Source of the DNA: Immersiella caudata
Taxonomy: Eukaryota > Ascomycota > Sordariomycetes > Sordariales > Lasiosphaeriaceae
Length of the DNA stretch: 64,000 bases
Assembly: GCA_030512335.1 (NCBI GenBank)
Contig: JAULSU010000001.1
Location: forward strand, 4,526,001-4,590,000
Reading direction: 5' to 3'
Positions 1 to 12,753 of the stretch are shown piece by piece. The notes under the pieces are model-generated. The model searched no databases. It was not told the DNA's origin and worked only from the letters and a program-made list of their open reading frames with translations. A program made the translations under genes and the position numbers. Numbering within the stretch: position 1 is the first letter of the stretch; every line of letters begins with the position of its first letter.

Positions 1-367
1 GTCATGGACCCCCTGAGCGTCAGCACCAAAAACGAGATGGGACGAAGCAGCAACGACACCCAAAGTGAACTAATGCAAAGCCACCATTTTCTATTCCAGA
101 TTTGACGGTTGTAAATTCATCGACAGCCGAGTCATGGTATCTATTCCCGGATTCCTGAGCCCCCCTCCCGCTCGCACGCTCGCTCACACCTCTGAAAGCC
201 CTTACAGTACCCAACACAGTGAACCATATCATGCCACCAGCCGAGCAAAAAAGAAAAACAACGCCACTTTGCCTTGAAACACCTGTACCAAGATCTCCAT
301 GTTGACAATGAAAGGAGAGACAAACTGCGCAAAAGCCCCCGTGCGCTGGCCGCTGTCATGTAAACGT
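1..367. other. left-edge intergenic sequence
   Basis: No supportable gene. This is the 3' flank of the PP4R2 gene, which is transcribed towards it. The short open frames here have no recognisable domain and no splice partners. Confidence 0.6.
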
Positions 368-2414
368 TCACTTGCTAGACGAAGTTTCGGCCGTGCCATC
401 TGCTTCCTTAGCGCTGTCACCATCTTCCTCCCTAGAGCCGGTCCCGGTTTCCGTCATGGGTTCCGTCATGGTATCCTCGGAAGAGGATGTCTCCGCCTTG
501 ACCGCTTTTGGGCTAGATAGGGGGCTTGTGCTATCGGGAATCTCCACATCGCCCTCGGCATCTGTATTTGGCTCTAATTTTGGCTCTGGCGTTTGGGTGT
601 CTTCCTCCTTGACTTTCTTGGAAGCAACGGCGTCGAGTTCCTCGGTGGCCTCACGCTTAGGACTCCTTGGGACCATGGTTTCAGGGGTGCCGGGGGATCG
701 TGCTGGTGCTTCGGGTGAGTTGAGCCGCCTGCCAACGGCAGCTTCGACGTCGATACCGAGGGTGCCATCACCGGATACAATGAATGGACCTGAGGTTGCT
801 CGTTGCGGGCCCGTGTCGGCAGCACCGATTTCCTCTGGCCCGCGGGCGTGCGGTACTTCGTCCTCCTCGTCGGCGGGGCCGCCATTGGCTCCATCCTCGG
901 CCATGGAGGCGTCTTCGTCTGGTGATGCTGCCCCTGGAGAAGAGCCACCGTTAGCCGCGGAGGCTTGTTGATGTGCAAGTTGCTGCTGCTGCTGTTGCGT
1001 AGCTGTTTGTGCGTGCCTAGCTAGCTGGCTGACAGGCACGACGCCCGCTCGCTGCTCTTGCCTGAGAAGCTCTCCTTGCGTCACCCCGCGTTGGGCTAGG
1101 GCGGAGCCACTGGCTGCGCCCATGGAGGGAATTCCGTTGACGGAGATGGACACAGTTTCGATGCTACCCATGCCATTGGGACCCTCTATAGTCTCGGTAC
1201 TCTCTGTCCGGAGCTGTGGTTCGGGTTTGCGTCCTGACCCTGGCCCCAGCGCGTTGCTCGCTTGAGAAGCCAATGTTGGTGTGGCCGACTGCCTCTGTTG
1301 CTGCTGTGTCGATGATCCCACGCTCCCACCACCAGACGAAGAACCCGAAGACAAGGGCGATGCTGTCCCTGCATCACTACTCCCGTCGTCGCTACTTCCT
1401 GCTCCTCCTCTAGCACCCCCAGCCCCGCCGTTGGCACGCCTAGCCAGCCATGGTATAGGCGTCAACAGGGCGCCACCTAGAGCCTCGTCTGAACCAATGG
1501 AGTTACTCGCAGTAGTACTGACTGTGTTCGGAGTACCCAGTCCTGCGCCCGCGATGCCGTTGGCAAGGACAGTCATGGCACCCATGTCTGGGATCGCGGG
1601 AGGTAGCGGGTAGATATTGGCACCGCTAGTAACGTGGACAACGCGATCAAGTGCATGGAGGTAGGATACTACACTGCGGTAGTGTTGCCGGGGCCGCAAG
1701 ACAAGCTCCGCGAGGCGCTGGATGGTATGTGGCGGATAGGTCGTGAAGTTGAGGGTCAGGGTCGACGTGACCTCGCTGAGAAGAGCGGCAACGGGAGTCG
1801 GAAGGGTACCGGGGGGGAGTTCGGGCTGCGGTGGCGGTTGTTGCTGCTGCTGCTGAGGTTGCGGCGGGTCTGGATTTGAGTGAAGGACGGCATTGCTCGA
1901 GGTCGGCGGCGGAGACGAGGAGTGAATGATAGTCGATGAGGACGAGGATGCGGCATTGGTGGCCGTATGCGAGAAGGCTACCGAGGGCGTCGGGCTGGCA
2001 TTCTCCTTATTGTTTTCTTGCGACGAGTTTGCAGTATCGGACGAGTCGGCGCCCTCGGCCAGGTCGGAGGAGGGCAGCTGGGTCAGGAAGCGCGGCGACG
2101 CAGGTCGCGCCGGCGGTCGCGGGGGAGGAATATGAGGAATGGTGAAGTCATTATGGGAAATCTGCAGGCACGCTATCGTCAGCCAGGACAACTTTAGGTC
2201 AGATCCGGGTGGGCAATGCTGTGCGCTCACGTTCTCGATGCGAGAGACAATTGTGCGGAGCAGCGACGGCCAGGACGCACTATCGCAATGAGGTGTCAGT
2301 CACAATTGCGCGCGCCATGCACTGTGGGACGACAAGAACCTACTAGTCCATGGAGCCGTCCACAGCGACCTTCTTGAGAATGTCATCGTCGGTTTCGATC
2401 TCCATTTCGGCCAT
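368..2414 (-). CDS. PP4 regulatory subunit 2 (PPP4R2/Psy4 family)
   Basis: Two exons: complement 2414..2344 and 2279..368, giving 660 residues. The 64-nt intron (donor GTAGGT, acceptor GATAG, internal CTGAC) restores frame exactly. The first exon begins MAEMEIETDDDILKKVA and leads into ASWPSLLRTIVSRIE, matching the N-terminus of the PP4 core regulatory subunit R2 family. The conserved core continues through the helix around residues 195-235 (QRLAELVLRPRQHYRSVVSY) and the motif VHVTSGANIYPLPP. In the family this subunit binds the PP4 catalytic subunit and acts in DNA-damage checkpoint recovery. The C-terminal half is low-complexity, with Gln, Ser/Gly and acidic stretches. Three polyglutamine tracts lie near residues 165, 345 and 455. 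The second in-frame Met (residue 4) is an alternative start. The family call is firm; the disordered tail was not checked for further introns. Confidence 0.85.
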
Positions 2415-4747
2415 CGTGACGGATGCTCGGCGGAGTCGCAGAACCGGTGAAAATGAGGCTGGGCTGTTTGTTGGCGGCGCGTGCTTGGGCGCGCTGGTGA
2501 CGCTCGGCCTTCGAAAAGGCAGTCTAGAAAAACTCTGGAGTGGTCCCGCACTGTGTTCAGCCCAGCTGGGTGGGGCTCGACTTCAGAGAGCCTCAAGCTC
2601 GATCCAGGGACCGGGCAGGTTTGATCTGATCACAAGACTGAAAGGCAACGAACGACCTGCCATCTTGGAAATGCTCTAGGAAATGCTCTATTCTAAGAGC
2701 ATTAATATTTCCCGTGTTACATCTGGTCTGGCTCTGCAATTACCGAACACAAACAACACGATCTCTAGCAAAAGATCACGTCTATCCCCGAGGCCGAGAC
2801 GGCACATTTCATGAACACTGTGTTGTAACGGGGTCCAGCCGAATTACCTAAATACCTACATGGAAGACGCCGCAATTAGTCGTTAGCGCTCATCGAAGGC
2901 TGAACAACAGCCGTTCTAACAGCCATTCTGGTTCCACTATAATTGAACCGACCTCCAAACGTTCGGGTCACTCCGTTGGCAAGACTCTTGAAGTGCCCAC
3001 CCTGCACAGCCCCTTGTTTGAGACAAACCTGGAGAATCGATGCACCAGCCAACCTAGCACGTGCCTGGCATCTGAGCCTCTCCCATGAGCACTCACATTG
3101 CATCGGAACAGGGCGACGCAGCCACCGCCGATCAACCCGCATGATTTTCTCGCCTGGTCCACCGCCAGGGCCTGTGTCAGTTGGATCCTTAAACCATCAA
3201 TCGCGAGTCTTAAGATGTGACATGTCCTTCTAGCAGGTAGAATATGCCGCCGCAGTTGACAGCGTAGACATCCCACGGGACTCTCAACAAAAAGGATTAT
3301 CGGATATGCTTGACTGCAAAGTGCGGTCGACCCCAAAATGGATGTCGAGCTCACCATCAAGTGGATATGCCGTCATCGGCAGACTCGGCCTGCGGCAAGA
3401 GTGTGGCTGTGGCCGAGCGCCCCAGACGTTAAAAACGCCCACGGTGGCTCCCAATCCTCGACGATAGAAACGGGGAGCCTTTGAGCTCACGGGATGCTTC
3501 GTGTCTCTATGTGACTCTGCTTGTACGCAAAAGAATGCCTTCCGCTTTCAGTTGCCGCCAAGATGCGACCAGACAAAATTCCAGCGTTGAGAGCGAGATG
3601 CACCCCATGGGGACTGGGTCACGACACGTCTTGGTTACGCTGGCGAGACCCCTAGGTCTCTAGCAAATGTGGGATAGCCAATCAAACGCTACAGATCTCG
3701 CGTCCAGCGACTAAACCTCACGCCGCCTTGGTGTCTGCTCGGAGAGGTTTTAGGGGTCGGTCCTATCTCTATGAGCGTGGGCGCCCGGTGAAGGCGAGAC
3801 CAAGAACAGCACCCAAGATCCGCGGGAAACGGGTCAAGGCTGGAATTGAGAGGCGTAAACTGGCAGATACATATCGTCCAGATGCAATTTTGTGGAGTCG
3901 CCCGGTCCCGAGAAAGTCCCACAAGGCGTTGGTCTCTGCACAGCCTCGAGTGCGTTTTGGGGAACTGTGGGAGGCTGCGGGCGGTAGCCCCTGCGCCGTC
4001 TTCACGCCCAGTTCGCTGCGCAGCGCTGCTGCTCCCCTGTCGCTCGAACAGCAGAGACCGTTTTCCATCCGCAGGCCTCCCTCGATTCCTTCGGTTTTCT
4101 TCATCCTACCATTTATTTTTGCGTATTACCTCTCAGTCTTGCCACCGCAAAAGCTGTCTTCTACAGCATCCACTCGCTTCAACAATTAATACCGAACCTA
4201 ACATATTTACTCCCTGATAAACAGTCACTTGACGGTGCGTTTGCTGGGCCCGCCCCCTGAAAATCGTCACCTGGCGGCCAAGTCCTTGTCTCGCTCGAAC
4301 GCATCAGCTCCTCCGACCTGTTTCAGCTTTTGCCCACCACAGACGGATCCAAAGCACTTCCCCCCTTGGGCCAACAGCGACACCCCGTTCCCGTCCCCGC
4401 GATTCTCTCTGGACCAGAAGATACGCGTTTGACCGCTGCCCGCACCTCAAATCCTGTCGAGGCGCTTATCCGCCCGATAGTTCCCAGGTCTGTACCGTCA
4501 GACCGCCAACCCACCTCTTCTCGACCATCGTCCTCGACCCCATCAACCAACTGCCATCGACAACAACCCGATCGAATACCCTACCCAGCCTGATTGGCAA
4601 TTTCAACCGGCTCCTGTTCGGAGTCGTAAAGACCCGCCCGACCTGGCTTTTCTCAAAGACCCTCGCCGGTCCTACTTGGCCGGCTCGCAACCCATCTCGA
4701 GCTTCGACGGCACGAGCAACGGCGGAGACCAGTACAGAGACCGCGCC
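2415..4747. other. divergent intergenic region and long AUG-free leader
   Basis: No gene was recognised between the PP4R2 start and the UPF0658 start codon. A perfect 12-nt tandem duplication (ggaaatgctcta) occurs near 2668-2691. From about 3883 to 4747 the plus strand contains no ATG and turns pyrimidine-rich from about 4075, as expected of a promoter and leader. A C-ending-codon-biased frame runs open from 4481 into the downstream gene (see findings). Open frames at 2876-3360 and 3728-4189 show no domain. Confidence 0.6.
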
Positions 4748-5958
4748 ATGGTTTCTTCAGGTGCCAGCAGCTCCAGGAGGAGCCTCGGGAGTTTCGTCTC
4801 GACAAAATGGGCGAAAATGTTCTTCATCGCCGTCTGCCTGCAGGCCGTGATATGCGTCGCATTTGAGGCGTAAGTTCTTACCTGTTCTTGTCGTCTTCAG
4901 TTTACAATTCTGGGCGAAGCCTTTGATGCTGATAATTGCGCTATAGATACGTTTTCGCCCGCTTCCAGAACAGCCTTGTTCCCGACTTCAGCAATCGTGA
5001 GCTGGAATCGCAGTCAAGAACGATACAAACGTTCTTGACGCTCTTCATCTTCGGGTTTCTCTACGTGTTAGTTCTATCATGGGACGCCCTGCGACAAAAG
5101 AACACAATTCAGATCATTGGACTTTGCGTCGCCAACCTGGCTCTGTTCGTCTACACGATCATCCAGATCGACCAGATTGACACTTCAATTGTCGAGTTGG
5201 GCAACGGCAATGCCTTCACCGAAGCCGCCATGAAAGACGACTTCTGGAAGCTGACTAGACCGTTCCTCATCACGATTCCAGTGATCATCGGCGTGACGAC
5301 ATTCGCGATCGGTTACTTTTCTTACCAGCTCTACCGCGAGTTTGCATGGGATATCCTAAAGCAGATTGGCGCAGACTACCGCATGAAGAAGCGGTTCCTG
5401 CACTACCAGGTAAATCATCCTTTGGCGGTTTTGATCTCTGGTGGCTTTTTCTAAACATCGGTCTAGATCTACATCGCGCTCTTGAAGTTCGATTTCTTCT
5501 TCTTCCTCGGCTTCACTGTGCAGTTCCTTGTCATTGTCACGGGAAAGCGAGAGTACGAGTTCGGCTTTACGACCGCCGCCATTCCCGTCACGATTGCGAT
5601 CTTGCTGTTCGCAGCCTTCTTCACTCAGCGCGAAAACCGAACCGGCATGGTCGCAGTTATCCTCCTCTACTTTGGCGCTCTCGCGTACTTCTTCTTCAAG
5701 CTGGTGCGCATCTACCAGGCCCACACCGAAAAGAACTACATGGCTGTTAGGAAGTCGCTCACGGCATTTGCTGTCATGACCATCATCCTCATCATTCTCA
5801 CAATCATCAATGCGTTCATCTGCATGAGCAACTTTGGCCAGGGCCTGAAGGACCACCTGATCAAGTCAAAGGCTCACGATCTGGAGAAGGAAGACGCAAA
5901 CTCGTATCAGCTGCAGGACCAGAAGCCCCAGCTTTCGAGCCGGATGACGATCGACTAA
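4748..5958 (+). CDS. UPF0658-type Golgi multi-pass membrane protein
   Basis: Exons 4748..4869, 4947..5409 and 5467..5958, 358 residues. Both introns (77 and 57 nt) have GTAAGT/GTAAAT donors and TAG acceptors, and their phases match. Eight hydrophobic segments are visible, for example near residues 33-50, 73-95, 105-125, 155-178, 198-215, 225-243, 250-270 and 287-310. The join at exon 2 gives FEAYVFARFQNSLVPDF, typical of the fungal UPF0658 Golgi membrane protein family, whose biochemical role is unknown. The charged C-terminal tail (residues ~325-358) is presumably cytosolic. The ATG at 4748 is the first in a very long leader and has a good context (GCCATGG). However, the frame stays open upstream to 4481 and looks coding, so the real N-terminus may be longer. 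Confidence 0.8.
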
Positions 5959-7396
5959 AGGCTGATGCCTCGTGTTTTCCGGTCGTGGCCGTATATCCGG
6001 GATATATGGCTAGTATAGAAAGGAGAACCAAGTCAAGTTTGGTTTCGCAGATAACGACATTTACGACTTTTAGGGCATACCGGCGAGTGTGCAAGCGGCT
6101 CAAGCGCGAGGGATTTTAGGTGTTGGTTAAAAGCCTGGTCAGGCAAACAGACTCAACATTTGACTTATCTCGACCTTTGCTGCTGTGTTGTATTTGTTCT
6201 ATACCTGGGTAGACAGGCCAGCGCTTTCGCTGTCCTGCCCCCTCCTCACGACAGGCGTTTTTCTTTTTAACCTCGATCATGGCTGAAGCTTGGGTTGAGC
6301 ATCTGAATCCCCTAGGTTCTAGGGGACGGAGCGGGGGCTAGGCTCGCCTAGGTGGTCAACGGCGTTCTGGAGAGGTCGACCGAAAGAAAGCCGAGAATGA
6401 CCCATTCCTTTTGGTTGCTATTTGTGTCAATGTCAGTCTTACTTGGGTTGGTGCTAAGGGGAGAGAGGCGGATTTTGACCTCGTTGCAAAGGATACCACA
6501 CATTTGTCATTATATTTTCCGCGTACCTATCATACCTAACATCCATGCTCACTTACATTTTCACTATACGTTGTCCTGGTTTCGTTCGTCTCGTAGGTCG
6601 TGTTGCGCTGTACGCGTATTCGGGGGCTTCGTCTCCCAAAAAATAGGAGGACATCAGTGAGACCTTCATGCGTGGCTTTCTAGAGAATCAGTGCATTGGG
6701 TTCGTTCTAACAGTCGCGTGAAACTGGCAACCATTGAGTATGTTATGAATGCCATGGTACAGAGGCTGGTCTCCAATATCAATCTTGGGGTAGATAGCTA
6801 CCCCCAGTCTCTCGTGCGTGTCTTCATAGCATCATCAGCCTTCAGTCGCATTTGTGGGCCATAAATAGCCAGCAATGTATGCGGGTGAGTATCGTGCGAA
6901 GCGTTCAACATCAGGCACCAGGAACAATCTTGGCAACACAGCTGATACGACGGCACAAAGGCCAATAAACAATGACATCTCATACCTTTGTTCTAGCAAA
7001 CGCAATCTATGTACGGATACCGATTGGCAATGTGCAGTAAACCAATTGCTTGTTCTGTCAGTCCCAGTTGAATTCGGTATACTCCCAATGCGCCAACGCC
7101 TTCCGCTTAACCAGCAGAGCCACACAATCCTATACACGAACATACTAGCAGCCCATCACCCCGGAAAAGGAAGCCTAGCCCCTGTAGCTATGCTAATTGT
7201 TCAGTGCGCCCTTCCAACGCGATGGTGTCAGTCGCTGTGCATTACACAAGCTAGCCTCGGTGTTGCACGTTTCCCAAAGGAGTTCTTCCCAACAGTGATA
7301 ATACGATCTCAAGCTCCACACGAGACAGCCTCGGTACGTCTGCGTCTGCGTCCAGCGGGGCAGTGTATAATTGGATATCCGATGATGGCTACTCCC
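5959..7396. other. convergent intergenic region
   Basis: This is the 3' flank of the Golgi protein gene and of rmd5, which converge here. No coding potential was recognised. Two adjacent perfect inverted repeats occur at 6309-6325 and 6338-6351. Confidence 0.55.
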
Positions 7397-8844
7397 CTAA
7401 AGTATGATCTGTCTCGCATCTCTGATCTGGCCTTCTAGCGGGCAGTAGGGACACTTGAACCGCGTTCCCTTGACGAGATTCTGCAGAGTCTCGTTTGCCA
7501 GCACGTGGCCACAAGGGATCATCATAGGTGGGTTGGACTCTGTTGTCTGCCCCTTCAGCACGGGGCAGACGAAGATGCTGTGATACATCATACGTGCGGG
7601 TAATGGGGTTTCGAAGGCGAGCTCGTTAGCCGTGGTCCATTCGGTCCCCTTGGTACGGGTTTTGGTGATGAATTTGACAAGCTGGGGCAACGCTAGCGCA
7701 CCAGCTGTCGCAGCAATGTAGAGCGGCGACTCCGCCGATAGCCCAAGCAGGCTGCAGAACTCGCGGGTGAAGGAAGAGGCAACTTCAGAAAATGCCCCGT
7801 CGATTGCGAAGTCGTCACGGTATGGCGAGGCCGGGATGTTAGACGCAAAAGCCATTGCACCAGCAAGGCGGTCGATCTCGCGCAAGTGACGGCCTTGGAA
7901 GCGGCCAAAGTGTTTTCGCGCATAAGCCAATGCACCAGCACGGCCATTGTTCTCATCGTCGGGCAACCCGTTGATAGCAGGCCCCTTGAAGAGCCAGACG
8001 TACTGAAGTTTGCTCAGCTCAAACTCCAGGTTGCTTCCGCGCGTCTCCAGTTCCGTCGAGTTTGATCGTGCCCACTCAATGGCCGGTACAAGATTCCTGG
8101 CCTTGAGTTCTTGTAATATGCTGTACATCTCCGAAAACCTGGTCTGCAGTTCCTGTGATTGAAGGGAGGACAGATCCTGGCCATCGCTAGGGCTTGTGCC
8201 TGCCACGGATGGCGATGCTTCGGCATCGTCCTCGTCCATAGGCTCGTCGATATCGACAGAAGGTGTACCTTCGGGCTGGGTTCGACGATATGGGTTATCA
8301 TGCGCTGTGTCATCTTGGGCCTCCTCGATGAACGTCGAGGCAACGGAGAATTGGCCTTCCCGCAATAAGTGCATTGCGATGGCCCGGTTGATAAGGGCAG
8401 AGTGATCCGCCATGGCGTCGTGATCTGAAGGAAGAGGTTTGAGAGGGAAATGCTACGATCACATAACCGTCAATATCGTCTCACGTCGCTTGAGGCTTGA
8501 GTTTGCCAACCTTGTCAAGTGCCTTTCCAAGTTTCCTATGCGCCGTGGAGACCTTTTGCATGGTCTCGTGGACAGCATCGAAAGCGCTCTTAGTCGGATT
8601 TTGGAGTTTGGTTATAGTGAGGCTTGTCGTATGTGGATCTAGGGCTGTCAAGAGCTGTGAGCTTCCGAATCAAAGGCGAGCCGCAATGTCGTAGGGAAAA
8701 CCGACCTCCAGCAACCTGTTCCCTGGCTGCAGTGAGCAGCTCGATGATCTTGTCGACGTTGTCAACAGCAGAAGAAAGTCGGTGCGTGCTGTTCGTCTGA
8801 GCCAGTGCCTTTTGCAGGCTCTCCATTCCTGTCAAATCCGCCAT
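7397..8844 (-). CDS. rmd5: GID/CTLH ubiquitin ligase RING subunit Rmd5 (Gid2)
   Basis: Exons complement 8844..8706, 8644..8511 and 8452..7397, 442 residues, close to yeast Rmd5. Splicing joins AREQVAG to ALDPHTTSLTITKLQ and ALDK to HFPLKPLPSDHDAM, which restores the family pattern. The middle carries the LisH-like helix INRAIAMHLLREGQFSVAS, then CTLH/CRA sequence. The C-terminus (residues ~387-428) is the divergent RING: CPVLKG, then PCGH, then CPYC. In the family this subunit pairs with Fyv10/Gid9 to form the catalytic centre of the GID E3, which degrades gluconeogenic enzymes such as FBPase. The second intron has an atypical GTTGGC donor. Met7 (at 8826) is an alternative start. It diverges from the STB6-like gene. 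Confidence 0.88.
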
Positions 8845-9617
8845 CCTCGCTGCGGTCTCGATCAACGCGCCGGCAGAGAGCGCCTCTTACGGGTGGCAAG
8901 AGATCATTCGCAACAACCAGTTCCAGCACAAGGGCTGGTCTTTCTATACTCGGGGGCTCCGGAAAGGCGCAACAACGGTTATCGGCGTCCAAGGGGGTTA
9001 GGCAGCGAGGTGATCGCCCTGGAAGGTGGATGTTCAATTGTTGGAGTACCTAGATGGATATGGCCCTGGTGAAGTGGGCGAGTTCAATGCTGGGGTCCCA
9101 CTGTGTTCGTCAGCAACCGGCACTGTGAGGTGCCAAGGAATGGCTCCGCGAATGACGCAGCAAGGTTCAGCACCCCACCTCAGCTCGGCCCAAGCGCTAC
9201 CTACGGGGCAGCTAGGGACTGGTGTCAGGCTGTGCTGAATAGCGGGACGGCGGGGAAGCTGTGTGCAACCCGTCACAATTCCATTGCGCTTGCATCACAT
9301 GCGACTCAACACGCTGGCTGAGCTGTTCGACCTGTGGCGGCAGATACCGTCCGACCTTTGAACCATCGTTTACGCAACCAACCCCGTCTGTTAAAGTTCG
9401 AAGATGATGCAGAGATAATAGCCGCGCATAGCTCATGCTCGGTGCGCCTAAGTCTCCGCAATGATTTCATGTGGCTTGCAGCTGTAGCTTCATCCCGATG
9501 TCTCTCAGACGCTTTCCTGGCTCCGCTCTTGACGCGAGAGCCTACCGGGAGGAAGATGTCACCTTTGCAAGACTAAACTCACAACGGAATTCCAATGTTC
9601 TGGAAACACCTTCTACC
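8845..9617. promoter_or_regulatory. divergent promoter region rmd5 / STB6-like
   Basis: A 773-bp interval between two divergent start codons, so it must hold both promoters. A short upstream reading frame of five codons (MISCH then stop) precedes rmd5 on the minus strand, starting at about 8908. No other gene-like sequence is visible. Confidence 0.5.
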
Positions 9618-12261
9618 ATGTCTCCTAGTCCGAAACACGAGACCGTCGCCATCAACGAGAGTCTGGCTCCTGCGCCTCCCAGTCCGGCCCGGCGACGAGT
9701 TGTGCTGCCCGACCCCGTTGCCTTCAGGTATGCGCGTTGATGGCACGCATGAGTAACTGCAGCTGATGATTGGATTGCATAGGTTCCTTGAAGAAGATCC
9801 CTTGGTGACCGTCGTCGATCGAAAATGCGTCCTTTCAGGTTACGAACTCTACCTCGTCGAGCAGTGGGCTTGCTCCCGCCAGTCTCCAGCCTTGGTCATC
9901 GTCACCTACACAGGTGACCCGAAACACTCGATTGTTGTTGGAGTCTTGAAGGTGCCCAAGGAAGAGAAGGACTGGTCGCCAAGGCTGAGGATGTACTTCA
10001 GGGCCATTCAGCAATACCACGCACGACCAAAGGAAACAGACATCGGGGAACTGATGATCACCAACTTGAGTAGCTTCCCTTCGGCCCTGACGGTGATCTC
10101 GGTCCCGGACGGTGACTTTAGGAAACACCGTCAAGTTTTCATCGTCAATGAGAATCTGAAACGGTTGGGTTGCTCAGGGCGCTCTGCCCTTACGTTGTCA
10201 GACCCAACACCAGCGACGCAGGCCAAGTTTCTGCAGCTATACAAGACAAGCGATAGGATACCTTTCTTCCAAGCCGTTTCCGAGCTGATCAAGCTCTGCC
10301 AAGTGGCGCTATTCATCTTTGGAAAACTCGAGCAGGAGTACATCGACGGCCTGCTCTGCGATTTGACGGAAACGGCCATCAACAACTGGTGGACCGAAAT
10401 TGGGTCAGAATACTTCAATATTGAGCCTACAGATGGGATCCTTGGACCAACTACGGTAGCAGCGCTCCTCGGCACGTTGATGGGAGCAAGAAATCGGCTA
10501 GGATATTACGGCGCCCCCGTTGCAAAGGACGTTTTCGAAATCGAATGCACCAAGAGAGGTATTGGTACATTCCAGAAATCACAGAAAATAGAGAGAACTC
10601 GAAGGCTAGACAGACAGACTCTGTTGAAACTTCACAGCGTAACGGCGAAGGCGGCTGCCGGAGAAGGAGGCTGGGGCGTGCGAGGGGCTGTCAAGTCTAC
10701 GGTTGCAGAAATCGGAGGCAAGAGGGGCGAGCTTGTCATCGGCATGGTTGGGGGCCGCGATAAGGGGAATATTGGTGATATCGAGACGGCTGATCTGGAC
10801 AAGTTCATCAGCTTAGCCTACGGCGAACGAACCAAATGGCTTTGGCACGGAAAACCGAGACGAACATTCCATGAGCCGGAGGATTCAATAGCACCATTTG
10901 CGAAAGAGTTGAAAGAGGATCTCGGGTCTCAGAGCGGCAAGCGAGTAAACTCGGCTCCTGTGGAAGACGAAGTGGATGGTAGGAGGAAGGAGGACTCGCC
11001 TGGTGTCTACGCAGCGCCAGCACCAACGTCGGCTCCAGCAGTAATCAAAGTTTCCGGTGACCAAGACGTCTTGCGGAAGACGGTCTTCAAGAGCGTTGCT
11101 GGGAAGGTTAGTGATGCTCGTTCAGGGTTGGGGCGCATCCGCGATGCCGTGGGAACCGGTTTGCGCGGCCATGCCCCTCGTCCGTCGAAAGACGAAGGCT
11201 CAGAGTCCATGGGAAGTGGATACACGAGTCCCAGTATAGCAGCCTTGGCCCACACATCCGCAACTCTAACAAGCCCGGTTGTCGTTGGAAGAGCTTTCAC
11301 TTGGAAGAACAAGCCCGAGGAGTATCTCAGCGCGATAAAAGACAAGGAAGGTGGCGACTCCTTACCGCATCTCGCGCATCCTTCTGAGACCGAGGATGGA
11401 TCGATAACCACAAAAGACGCCCCGCGCACCGAGCAAGATGGGCAAAAACGAACCGGGACCAAAGATGTATCCACAGATTCGTACCATACGGCAATCCATA
11501 GAGGGGCTATTAGCGGAAATACGTCAATTGCAGGCTCCGTTGTCGATGACGGCGACCTTGAAGGTCGAAGTTTGGCCACGGCGCGCAGTGGTGACACCTC
11601 CCTGGCGTCCCTCCAGCGGCGTCACAGCGTCCAGGACTTCGGCAGCCTGCAAGCTCGGTATCCCAACAATGCTCGATTCGCCCGACGTCTGTCCTTCGGC
11701 GACGCAGAGGCGGCCATTCTGCGCTGGGACGATGTGTCTAGCGTCGCGGACCCGAGTGATGTCGGGAGCCTTGAAGTCCTGCGTGCGCAAGCAGAGCTTG
11801 CCCACAGTCTGTACGGACACTTGCTTTCCATACAAACTGAGCTGGCTCCATGGGTGACGGGAAAGCTGGCAGACGTTGCAGCGCTGGATGGCAAGCTTGG
11901 AGCGCAGCAGGCTGACCTCCAGGTTTTGTATCTGGCCGTAAACGATGCGTACCAGCGGACCCATCACAACACTGGCGAGCTGGTGGCCGAGGAGCGATCG
12001 CGCCTAACCGAGGCTGTCAAGGACGTCGAGGTGTTGGTGGCAAAGCTCGAATACGAAATCAATGCGCTGGTGGGACGAGTGTTGGATGTCGAGGATGGTG
12101 TGGCGCACTTCGAGGCGCAGGTAGAGGATGTAGAACGGCGAGCTGAAGAGCTGAAGGCTGTACTAGAGACAGAAAGCTGGCCACACTGGTTCGTGCGGAC
12201 TCTCACCGGCATAGGGACCGGTCCGAACATCACTAGGGGTCCAAGTCGGGGTAGGACATGA
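9618..12261 (+). CDS. STB6-like (Sin3-binding type) protein
   Basis: Exons 9618..9727 and 9783..12261, 862 residues. The 55-nt intron (donor GTATGC, acceptor CATAG) is in phase and gives VAFRFLEEDPLVTVVDRKC. The block around residues 38-80, with VVDRKCVLSGYELYLVEQWA, followed by a VTYTGDP segment, is characteristic of the STB2/STB6-like N-terminal domain of fungi. Conserved sequence runs to about residue 400. The rest is Ser/Gly/charged disordered sequence, then a predicted coiled coil at about residues 690-840 rich in heptad Leu/Val/Glu. Yeast Stb2 and Stb6 were recovered as Sin3-interacting proteins, so a chromatin role is inferred only by family. It converges on tim10. Confidence 0.75.
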
Positions 12262-12753
12262 AGATGTGGTTTCTTTTTTTCGTTACCCCTGGAGCATCAT
12301 GCGGTTGGAGCATTGCCACATTTGGCTCATCGGACAACAGCATCATCATATCGGGGGACAGGTACAGCATTGTCATCACCACTGGAATGCTCAATAGGAG
12401 CTGATTCTGACGCCCGTCTTAATAATCAAAACAAAACTTGCCCACTAGACATTCTCGAGAGAAGGGATTCCATTTCTACAAACCCCTAGTGCCCCCGTGC
12501 TGAAAACCACCCTTCTAAATCCGGTATTAGAGACGCTCTATTGGTACATGCTACACCCAGCCCGACTGACCAAAACCACCAGTCCGCGGCTCTGGTGAAG
12601 ACTCGTATATTACAGAGACGTGACGAGGCATCACCCATCCACCCATCAAGCCATCGACAGGGGAAGTCGCCCGCCATCGCCCAGACACTTTGGTATCAAG
12701 CGAAACCAAAAATAGTCATGCCTCTATCCCCCCATCCCCCCTTCCAGCAATAT
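12262..12753. other. convergent intergenic region
   Basis: A 492-bp interval between the 3' ends of the STB6-like gene and tim10. It probably holds both 3' UTRs. No coding or RNA signal was recognised. Confidence 0.5.

Noticed and set aside
3728..4189. 153-codon plus-strand frame upstream of the UPF0658 gene
   Set aside because: No domain. It ends in the pyrimidine-rich promoter region, and its frame cannot be joined to the downstream exon by a convincing intron.
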